NCBI GenBank assembly: GCA_035771175.1
Contig: CM069602.1
Location: 10,977,501-11,041,500, forward strand
DNA: 64,000 nucleotides
Origin: Paratinospora sagittata
Lineage: Eukaryota; Streptophyta; Magnoliopsida; Ranunculales; Menispermaceae
Reading direction: 5' to 3'
The notes beneath the pieces are model-generated. The model made no database searches, was not told the DNA's origin, and saw only the letters and a program-made list of their open reading frames with translations. Below are positions 63,076-64,000 of this stretch, piece by piece; position 1 is the first letter of the stretch, and each line of letters starts with the position of its first letter. Both the position numbers and the translations under genes were made by a program.

Positions 63076-64000
63076 CTTTTATTTCTATGTAGATAGAGTG
63101 CTTTTTGTTAATATATTAGCTACCTTAATTGCCATTGACATCATTAACCATTTGAGCACATATCATATGTTAAGCGTTCCAAAATTTAAGTTTTACTATT
63201 AAAAGCATGAATGAATAGAAAGCTAGCAAATACATTATAAAAATACTAGATTGTTGCCATTTTTCCCTATTTTTTAATGGATGCAAATTGCAATTAGAAT
63301 ACTTCATCACAAGTTTTAAATTGTTAAGTTAGTATTTGTACTATTGCTAACCAACTTAAAGATATATTGTTAGAAGGGGACCTTTTCAAAAATGGCCTCA
63401 TATAGCATGGTATGACCAAACCAAACCTGTGAGTGATGTCAGGTCGGTCAGGTTTTTTGGATCGCCAGGTGTGATGCACATTCCTATTTTGAACAGATAG
63501 GCCAACTCCACAAGGCCCCCTCATCTAGAGATTATTGGGTTCGAAGTTCTCTAAACCTTGAAAATAATCTGAGAGTGGAAGCCCTTATTATTACACATTC
63601 AGTCGAATTAACATGTTATAAGAAGATCCACGAAAGTCAATATAAATGAATAATACACAAACTTACAATTTTCAGAACTCATCTAAACTATGGTGACAAT
63701 TTTTAACTAAAATCAACATTTATTTCGTTGTCACATAAAAATCACCAACTCCAAAATTTTAGCGCTGCATAAATATCAAATCTTGCTCTATAATGGCAAA
63801 TAGCAATGCAAACATCTAACTAAAGCCCTTAGCATGCAGATATTATCAGTTCAACCATAAAAGCCATTCTAGCATCCACCACTCAGGTACAAAAAAGATG
63901 ATATTGTAAAGTTTGAGAAATTACCATTTCGAAAGAAAGGTTTTCCTGTTGGTTTTTTCTCAGCAAGGAGCGCAGCAAGCTTAAATTCACCAAGTTCCAC
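18496..64000 (-). CDS. DnaJ/thioredoxin-domain membrane protein (DNAJC16/ERdj8-like), 3' thirteen exons of a giant gene
   Basis: Minus-strand exons: 64000-63925 (partial), 60719-60662, 60458-60362, 56047-56012, 50125-49989, 47987-47917, 47645-47592, 37246-37104, 36942-36796, 28485-28252, 21669-21610, 20731-20462 and 18630-18496. Phases agree at every junction and the frame is open throughout (505 residues plus stop). Introns are about 3.2, 0.2, 4.3, 5.9, 2.0, 0.27, 10.3, 0.16, 8.3, 6.6, 0.9 and 1.8 kb. The product shows a thioredoxin-like segment ([11 protein letters not shown], then [10 protein letters not shown]), a second such segment ([20 protein letters not shown], then [18 protein letters not shown]), a membrane segment ([18 protein letters not shown]), a Thr/Gln-rich stretch, a basic patch and an acidic end. 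Family knowledge: DNAJC16/ERdj8 proteins combine an N-terminal J domain, thioredoxin fold and one membrane anchor in the ER. The J domain would be upstream of the window, so the family name is an inference. Exon models are strong. Confidence 0.82.
18736..18774. repeat. (AT)n microsatellite
   Basis: Uninterrupted TA dinucleotides about 105 bp upstream of the last DnaJ-type exon. It produces spurious Ile-Tyr reading frames on both strands. Confidence 0.95.
19231..20392 (+). mobile_element. hAT-type non-autonomous element, copy 1
   Basis: Bounded by an exact 8-bp duplication GTTATAGC (19223-19230 and 20393-20400). Ends are inverted repeats: CATGGTTTGAAAATTC at the left, CAAGGTTCGAAACTTC read inward from the right. 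The interior is built from iterated AAATTCGA/GATAAAATTCG blocks plus an AT-rich core, with no transposase. A second copy in the opposite orientation lies at 45433-46376. Confidence 0.85.
20462..20731 (-). CDS. DnaJ-type gene exon with the membrane segment
   Basis: 90 codons in phase 0 at both ends. Contains [14 protein letters not shown], a basic amphipathic stretch, the single strong hydrophobic segment [18 protein letters not shown], and a low-complexity Thr/Gln/Glu tail (about 20 residues of [11 protein letters not shown] type) ending at donor GAG|GTAAGT. Confidence 0.9.
20980..21300 (+). mobile_element. Probable LINE 3' end
   Basis: Plus-strand text resembling the C-terminal end of plant LINE ORF2 ([11 protein letters not shown], like the LWxIWxER motif after the zinc-binding RT tail), then a 3'UTR ending with AATAAAATAACG and an A-rich tract near 21290. 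Frames are broken. Assignment rests on the motif and the tail only. Confidence 0.4.
21351..21401. repeat. (GA)n microsatellite
   Basis: About 25 uninterrupted GA units in the intron between the two exons at 20462-20731 and 21610-21669; CT repeat on the transcribed sense (minus) strand. Confidence 0.97.
21610..21669 (-). CDS. DnaJ-type gene, 20-codon exon
   Basis: Phase 0 at both ends; encodes [20 protein letters not shown]. Acceptor TTTGGCAG|ATT, donor TTT|GTAAGT. The intron upstream of it (28251-21670) contains the full-length Ty3-gypsy element. Confidence 0.88.
21670..22688. other. Intron sequence between exon and gypsy element
   Basis: AT-rich intronic DNA. A 76-codon open frame at 22220-22450 has no recognisable domain and is treated as chance. 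Nothing else seen. Confidence 0.4.
22694..23016 (-). repeat. Ty3-gypsy 3' LTR
   Basis: Direct repeat of 27684-27994. Left border lies against the CATAT duplication. Rich in AAATAGAAA-type runs. Confidence 0.9.
23017..24060 (-). pseudogene. Ty3-gypsy integrase, degraded
   Basis: Contains the integrase core: the first catalytic-Asp block reads [13 protein letters not shown], where Glu stands in the usual Asp position. The second block keeps DRDVKF but is directly preceded by a stop codon. The third block keeps Glu ([10 protein letters not shown]). Downstream are [13 protein letters not shown] and a C-terminal [18 protein letters not shown] tail ending just before the purine tract. Several frames are needed to read it. 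Confidence 0.8.
24431..24700 (-). pseudogene. Ty3-gypsy RNase H domain
   Basis: An 89-codon open stretch with the RNase H-like blocks [18 protein letters not shown], then [19 protein letters not shown] and [10 protein letters not shown]. These are typical of Ty3-gypsy polyproteins. Confidence 0.85.
25000..25614 (-). pseudogene. Ty3-gypsy reverse transcriptase, catalytic site altered
   Basis: Shows [18 protein letters not shown] and [15 protein letters not shown], then a region near 25070-25110 that reads [11 protein letters not shown] where the family has an Asp pair (FDD). The second-position Asp is replaced by His. Frameshifts separate the blocks. Confidence 0.82.
25980..26175 (-). pseudogene. 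Ty3-gypsy protease motif
   Basis: The aspartic protease active site appears as [13 protein letters not shown] (about 26145-26105), with Ser after Asp-Ser-Gly where Thr or Ala is commoner. It follows gag and precedes RT, as expected. Confidence 0.72.
26340..27660 (-). pseudogene. Ty3-gypsy gag, frameshifted
   Basis: The longest open part (27057-26386) holds the retrotransposon gag core ([18 protein letters not shown], then [17 protein letters not shown]) and the start of a CCHC zinc knuckle (KCFRCN), which is cut by a stop. N-terminal pieces at 27691-27413 and 27394-27158 lie in other frames. Confidence 0.82.
27668..27681 (-). other. Primer-binding site of the gypsy element
   Basis: On the minus strand TGGTATCAAAGC follows the 5' LTR after two bases. 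It is complementary to the 3' end of initiator Met tRNA with one mismatch to the usual TGGTATCAGAGC. Confidence 0.85.
27684..27994 (-). repeat. Ty3-gypsy 5' LTR
   Basis: Direct repeat of 22694-23016. Its outer border lies against the CATAT duplication at 27995-27999. Confidence 0.9.
28252..28485 (-). CDS. DnaJ-type gene, longest internal exon in the 3' half
   Basis: 78 codons, phase 0 at both ends, acceptor CTGCAG|AAA and donor CAG|GTATAC. Encodes [20 protein letters not shown], then [19 protein letters not shown], a basic [18 protein letters not shown] and [11 protein letters not shown]. No stop or shift, in clear contrast to the transposon frames on either side. Confidence 0.93.
28486..29346. 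other. Intron sequence between exon and copia element
   Basis: AT-rich intronic DNA. Two short plus-strand open frames (28944-29126 and 29127-29339) abut but have no recognisable domain. Nothing else seen. Confidence 0.4.
29352..29605 (-). repeat. Ty1-copia copy 1, 3' LTR
   Basis: TG...CA ends, next to GTTCC on the left and the purine tract on the right. Related LTR at 42641-42884. Confidence 0.93.
29613..30356 (-). pseudogene. Copia copy 1: RNase H and RT C-terminal end
   Basis: Two open blocks separated by a stop (30356-29901 and 29894-29613). Blocks seen: [20 protein letters not shown], then [20 protein letters not shown] (RNase H), [40 protein letters not shown] and ADVLTKGL. Confidence 0.88.
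30368..31144 (-). pseudogene. Copia copy 1: RT N-terminal half ending at an internal deletion
   Basis: Open frame with [20 protein letters not shown] and [17 protein letters not shown], then DLQQFDVKK. It breaks off there and joins sequence that normally lies about 430 bp further along (the ETGKLACKP block of copy 2). The catalytic YVDD region is therefore missing. The junction falls at a short shared AAG. Confidence 0.88.
31229..32648 (-). pseudogene. Copia copy 1: protease, GAG-pre-integrase and integrase
   Basis: Starts [11 protein letters not shown]. Carries the protease motif [12 protein letters not shown], the pre-integrase Cys/His region ([11 protein letters not shown]) and the integrase core ([31 protein letters not shown]), then [18 protein letters not shown]. 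At least two frameshifts (near 32050 and 31670) and a stop interrupt it. Confidence 0.87.
32650..33110 (-). other. Copia copy 1 leader; gag region missing
   Basis: Only about 480 bp separate the PBS from the protease-containing frame, too little for copia gag. The segment is made of GATGAAGAC/GACGATGA-like purine-rich repeats and has no gag motif. Confidence 0.55.
33112..33126 (-). other. Primer-binding site of copia copy 1
   Basis: TGGTATCAGAGC on the minus strand directly after the 5' LTR; complementary to initiator Met tRNA. Confidence 0.9.
33127..33382 (-). repeat. Ty1-copia copy 1, 5' LTR
   Basis: Near-identical partner of 29352-29605, flanked on the right by the GTTCC duplication. Confidence 0.93.
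33450..33499. repeat. C19-A-C4-A26 homopolymer tract
   Basis: A run of 19 C, one A, four C and 26 A on the plus strand. On the host gene's sense strand this is T26-G4-T-G19, a potential G-quadruplex site in the intron. Run lengths are prone to sequencing error. Confidence 0.9.
33500..34053. other. Intron sequence upstream of the LINE relic
   Basis: Open frame 33541-33891 has no recognisable domain. The last 250 bp may be the 5' part or ORF1 end of the LINE that follows, but I see no diagnostic motif. Confidence 0.35.
34054..35700 (+). mobile_element. LINE (L1-type) relic: endonuclease and RT tail
   Basis: Plus strand, antisense to the host gene. Opens with the LINE endonuclease start [18 protein letters not shown], followed by FSPDFVIL and, at 34439-34654, the block [19 protein letters not shown], then [19 protein letters not shown]. 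After about 35280 comes the C-terminal RT region ([36 protein letters not shown]). The RT core between them is missing or unrecognisable, and stops and shifts are frequent. No poly(A) tail or target duplication identified. Confidence 0.78.
35886..36077 (+). mobile_element. Au-type tRNA-derived SINE, near full length
   Basis: Has the tRNA-related head (GTTGTTGCTGCGTGACCAAG, box B GGTTCAAGTCGTGG), then AAACAACCTCC, AAGGTAAGGCT, GTACGATAGACC and GGCCCTTCCGTGGGACC. It ends GCATTAGGCTACCC followed by a T-rich tail. This order is that of the widespread plant Au SINE. Confidence 0.82.
36382..36505. repeat. Tandem duplication of a 62-bp unit
   Basis: Two adjacent copies (from 36382 and 36444) starting CATTCTTTTTCTTC and containing CCACAAACACAATAGTCT and AAATATGAATCTCAACAC. 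They differ at only a few positions. The unit is intronic and not related to neighbouring elements. Confidence 0.88.
36796..36942 (-). CDS. DnaJ-type gene, 49-codon exon
   Basis: Phase 0 at both ends; acceptor TTCCATAG|ACT, donor AAA|GTAAGT. Encodes a Ser/Asp-rich linker ([15 protein letters not shown]), an Ala-rich patch and [17 protein letters not shown], a thioredoxin-like strand. Confidence 0.9.
37104..37246 (-). CDS. DnaJ-type gene, 48-codon exon
   Basis: Starts in phase (AT completes Asp) and ends at GAA|GTAAGT. Encodes [20 protein letters not shown], then [19 protein letters not shown] and LELNKMRE. Follows a 10.3-kb intron. Confidence 0.9.
37430..38690. other. Intron sequence, nothing recognised
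   Basis: AT-rich intronic DNA in the 10.3-kb intron. No coding exon, element boundary or tandem repeat seen. Confidence 0.4.
38697..39079. mobile_element. Unclassified TIR element (MITE), copy A
   Basis: About 383 bp with inverted ends TATGTTATCCGGACTTA and, from the right, TATGTTACTTAGACTC. The subterminal region has GAGTGATGGATGCGGATAC and, near the other end, CCTATGTCCGAATCAT and AACACTAGTACGTTG. A second copy is at 52840-53111. Target duplication not clear. Confidence 0.62.
39740..40165 (+). pseudogene. Copia copy 2: gag remnant joined to the pre-integrase region
   Basis: Gag-type text ([39 protein letters not shown]) runs into [17 protein letters not shown], which in copy 1 lies downstream of the protease. 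The protease is thus removed by a deletion near 40150, where GATGAT is a likely junction repeat. Confidence 0.75.
40246..41319 (+). pseudogene. Copia copy 2: integrase
   Basis: [41 protein letters not shown], then [19 protein letters not shown] and [16 protein letters not shown]. The frame shifts near 40560 and 40800. Confidence 0.85.
41560..42640 (+). pseudogene. Copia copy 2: reverse transcriptase with YVDD, RNase H deleted
   Basis: [51 protein letters not shown] (followed by a stop), [22 protein letters not shown]. After SHTRPD near 42500 the sequence jumps to the far C-terminal end (SACRCTH in this frame, corresponding to the [10 protein letters not shown] block), so the RNase H is absent. 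Confidence 0.86.
42641..42884 (+). repeat. Copia copy 2, 3' LTR
   Basis: Begins TGTTGCAGAG and ends TACAACA. Aligns with copy 1 LTRs over GTGGACGTAGGCC and GAGCCGAATCACGTTA but is much more diverged than the copy 1 pair. Confidence 0.8.
42890..43455. other. Intron sequence, nothing recognised
   Basis: AT-rich DNA. No exon or element boundary found. Confidence 0.35.
43459..43684 (-). mobile_element. TRIM-like retroelement fragment
   Basis: Begins TGTTATTTGAAAAACCACTT followed by GACCTAAAAAC and ends with AAGCTTTGATACCA, which on the minus strand is an initiator-Met primer-binding site. The text between (CTTGAACCCAAGCC) matches a recurring plant TRIM layout also seen at 51959-52250. The right-hand terminal repeat is missing or replaced by the LTR that follows. 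Confidence 0.45.
44177..44444. repeat. Reiterated GACGCTC heptamer
   Basis: Exact GACGCTC at 44177, 44230, 44249, 44302 and 44374, with a GACACTC variant at 44438. Spacing is irregular. It stands out from AT-rich surroundings. Confidence 0.75.
45070..45180. repeat. Degenerate tandem GGTTGACTCACACC repeat
   Basis: At least three diverged copies of a roughly 35-bp unit containing GTTAGGTTGACTCA, ACCCG(A/C)AAG and TTGAG, within the long LTR. Confidence 0.65.
45433..46376 (-). mobile_element. hAT-type non-autonomous element, copy 2 (inverted)
   Basis: 944 bp with an exact 8-bp duplication GGACTCAT (45425-45432 and 46377-46384). Ends CAAGGTACGAAACTTCG and, from the right, CAAGGTCTAAAAATTCG. The sequence is homologous to 19231-20392 in opposite orientation over most of its length. 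Includes a 29-bp tandem block at 46201-46275. Some open frames cross it but encode only repeated Glu/Phe/Leu/Ser text. Confidence 0.87.
46201..46275. repeat. 29-bp tandem repeat inside hAT copy 2
   Basis: About 2.6 copies of a unit starting CGAAGTTTATCGAATTTCG. Not expanded in copy 1, so it arose after insertion or in this lineage. Confidence 0.8.
46385..47591. other. Intron sequence, nothing recognised
   Basis: AT-rich intronic DNA next to the 54-nt exon; no element ends or coding text. Confidence 0.4.
47592..47645 (-). CDS. DnaJ-type gene micro-exon (54 nt)
   Basis: Acceptor CACTGCAG|GA, donor CAAG|GTCGGA. Encodes [18 protein letters not shown] plus a split Asp. It is too short to be seen as an open frame, but the phases fit both neighbours and it supplies the expected loop between PVVFHG and DLPQLRS. 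Confidence 0.8.
47861..47909. repeat. (GA)n microsatellite immediately past an exon
   Basis: About 24 GA units lying 8 bp from the 3' end of the exon 47987-47917. On the sense strand it is a (CT)n run directly behind the splice donor. Confidence 0.97.
47917..47987 (-). CDS. DnaJ-type gene exon with probable GC donor
   Basis: Acceptor GACAG|G, then [20 protein letters not shown] and VFH plus a split Gly. Conserved text stops at CATG, and the next bases are GCATGC, so the donor appears to be GC instead of GT. Phase 1 agrees with the following 54-nt exon. No GT within frame-compatible distance. Confidence 0.82.
47988..49988. other. DnaJ-type gene intron (2.0 kb)
   Basis: Holds a (GA)11 run (48751-48772), an A-rich tract near 48350, a TRIM-like fragment near 48890-49170 (AAGCTCCAATACCATGTTAG, a decayed PBS plus LTR start), and at 49240-49460 an A/T block made of TTTTGAAAAC/CTTTTAAAAAC units that may be an old MITE. 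Confidence 0.5.
48751..48772. repeat. (GA)11 microsatellite
   Basis: Short GA run preceded by a (TG)n/(TA)n stretch. Confidence 0.92.
49989..50125 (-). CDS. DnaJ-type gene, thioredoxin-like exon
   Basis: Acceptor TTATTAG|GTA, donor AACAC|GTATGT. Encodes [40 protein letters not shown] and SLWWNT, reading like the start of a thioredoxin fold without the CxxC pair. Confidence 0.92.
50126..51955. other. Intron sequence, possible old repeat, no gene
   Basis: More complex than simple AT spacer but with no motif that I can assign. Open frames are short. Confidence 0.35.
51959..52250 (-). mobile_element. TRIM (terminal-repeat retroelement in miniature)
   Basis: Two diverged direct repeats (from 51959, TGTTAGAAACCATTGGACCT; from about 52168, TTTAGAAACTAATTGACC) flank a short core that ends in AGAGCTTTTATACCAT, a decayed initiator-Met PBS for the minus strand. 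Layout and text (TTTCGAACACAACGACCTC) match plant TRIMs. Confidence 0.62.
52840..53111. mobile_element. Unclassified TIR element (MITE), copy B
   Basis: Inverted ends TATGTTACCTGGACTC and, from the right, TATGTTACCTTGACTC. Shares CACTTATTAGTCATT and the terminal GTGTCGAACATGGGTACGTT with copy A (38697-39079). Confidence 0.68.
53590..53768 (+). mobile_element. Possible tRNA-derived SINE, second family
   Basis: Head with tRNA-like box A (TAGCTCAATTAGTAGGTGC) and box B-like CAGCTCAAGTCCCC, unrelated body, and an A-rich tail (GGGGAAAAAAAAAG). No flanking duplication found. Confidence 0.45.
54072..54197 (+). mobile_element. Au-type SINE, 5'-truncated
   Basis: Starts GTGGAAACAACCTCTTGCG, keeps the Au body (CTTCTCTGGAATGCCGCATA, GAGCTTTGTGCACCGAGCTG) and the T-rich end. 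It lacks the tRNA-related promoter. Homologous to 35886-36077. Confidence 0.78.
54200..56011. other. Intron sequence, nothing assigned
   Basis: Contains moderately complex DNA at 54540-55640 that looks like a decayed repeat, but no frame or motif identifies it. Confidence 0.35.
56012..56047 (-). CDS. DnaJ-type gene micro-exon (36 nt)
   Basis: Twelve codons, [12 protein letters not shown], phase 0 at both ends, acceptor AATTTCAG|GGT and donor AAG|GTACTT. Found by joining KETL (60458-60362) to VKVICF (50125-49989). Confidence 0.82.
56048..58008. other. Intron sequence, nothing assigned
   Basis: AT-rich intronic DNA with short chance frames only. Confidence 0.4.
58010..58170 (-). mobile_element. 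Au-type SINE, minus orientation
   Basis: Reads as the complement of the Au family: AGCGCAATACATGAGGCTCC, CATTGCAAGGTCTAAGG, GGGGAGAGGTTATTTC, then AATTTGAACCCATGACC (box B complement) and TTGTGCCAAGACCC. Third Au copy in the window. Confidence 0.75.
58633..59154. mobile_element. hAT-type MITE (CAxTGTTTT ends)
   Basis: 522 bp with ends CAATGTTTTCAAGGCG and, from the right, CAGTGTTTTTAAGGCGCC. The flanking 8-bp duplication is GTTAAAGC / GTTAACGC (one mismatch). Subterminal GGCG/CTAGGC repeats in both orientations allow a long hairpin. No transposase. Confidence 0.82.
59160..60361. other. Intron sequence, possible old LINE 3' tail
   Basis: At 59780-60110 there is G/T-rich text ending with CTAATAAATTGTTTACC that could be a decayed LINE 3'UTR; no motif proves it. 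The rest is AT-rich. Confidence 0.3.
60362..60458 (-). CDS. DnaJ-type gene exon
   Basis: Completes a split Arg, then [32 protein letters not shown]. cis-Pro-like LPR and the following strand resemble a thioredoxin fold. Donor TTG|GTAATT. Confidence 0.9.
60662..60719 (-). CDS. DnaJ-type gene exon
   Basis: Acceptor GCATGCAG|GT, encodes [18 protein letters not shown] with a split Arg at the donor CAG|GTGAGT. Confidence 0.88.
61586..62722. mobile_element. hAT-type element with a nested SINE
   Basis: Bounded by an exact 8-bp duplication ATTATAGA (61578-61585 and 62723-62730). Ends CAAGGTTTTAAAATTCATAA and, from the right, CATCGTTTTAAAAATCTTTT. Subterminal repeats of GGCGTAAGCCTCA type occur in both orientations. 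Interrupted by a SINE at 61881-62051. A further partial relative (GTAAGCCTCAAGGCCGTATA) lies at 62830-62940. Confidence 0.82.
61881..62051 (-). mobile_element. tRNA-derived SINE nested in the hAT element
   Basis: Minus-oriented. GC-rich body flanked by a direct repeat, TAAGCCAAGAAATTTT on the left and TAAGCCAAGATTTT on the right, the expected target duplication. The complement has tRNA-like GAGTGGCTCGGGGCACTCG and GAGTTTGACTCTCC, and an A-rich 3' end lies at the left. Confidence 0.72.
63012..63071. repeat. (TA)n microsatellite
   Basis: About 30 TA units, the longest in the window. Confidence 0.95.
63072..63924. other. Intron sequence, nothing recognised
   Basis: AT-rich intronic DNA up to the donor of the right-most exon. 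Confidence 0.4.
63925..64000 (-). CDS. DnaJ-type gene exon, cut by the window edge
   Basis: Reads [25 protein letters not shown], then donor AATG|GTAATT in phase 1. This is the upstream limit of the gene in the window; the J domain should lie beyond 64000. Confidence 0.85.

Noticed and set aside
1..64000. CRISPR array, operons, rRNA or tRNA genes
   Set aside because: No regularly spaced repeats, no prokaryotic gene order, and no tRNA or rRNA structures; the window is plant nuclear DNA.

Overview
The window is nuclear DNA from a flowering plant, almost certainly a eudicot. It shows GT-AG introns, a chloroplast-targeted Calvin-cycle enzyme, a plant GT37 fucosyltransferase and dense plant transposons (Ty1-copia, Ty3-gypsy, LINE, hAT, TRIM and tRNA-derived SINE). 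The DNA is AT-rich and the coding exons are small islands. I cannot name the genus.

Left part (1-8 kb): a plant mobile domain (PMD/MAIN-like) gene fragment runs off the left edge on the minus strand. Next to it is a complete nine-exon minus-strand gene for plastid ribulose-phosphate 3-epimerase (285 aa, every splice junction placed). From 7.5 to 14.2 kb there is an AT-rich spacer with microsatellites and probable SINE relics but no gene I can support. From 14.2 to 17.3 kb, on the plus strand, lies a complete two-exon xyloglucan/galactoside 2-alpha-L-fucosyltransferase (GT37, 563 aa). Its intron carries a small hAT-type MITE.

Right part (18.5-64 kb): one single minus-strand gene fills this whole span and continues past the right edge. 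Thirteen exons (1518 coding nt, 505 codons plus stop, frames and phases all consistent) encode the C-terminal part of a thioredoxin-fold, single-pass membrane protein resembling plant DnaJ proteins of the DNAJC16/ERdj8 type. The J domain would lie beyond the window. Its introns hold about 44 kb. They contain a full-length Ty3-gypsy element (5-bp TSD), a full-length but defective Ty1-copia element (5-bp TSD), a second copia copy of the same family, a LINE relic, a LINE 3' end, four hAT-type elements with 8-bp TSDs, Au-SINE copies, TRIM-like pieces, a Sirevirus-like LTR, an unclassified TIR family and long microsatellites. The gene is therefore a spread-out host gene, and the apparent retrotransposon gene cluster is intron content.

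The genes do not form a pathway or operon. The fucosyltransferase and DnaJ genes are convergent, and the epimerase and fucosyltransferase genes are divergent. I found no clearly new system. The points most worth checking are the extreme intron expansion, a likely GC-AG intron beside a (CT)n tract, complementary internal deletions in two copia copies, and the repeated capture of hAT elements by one gene.
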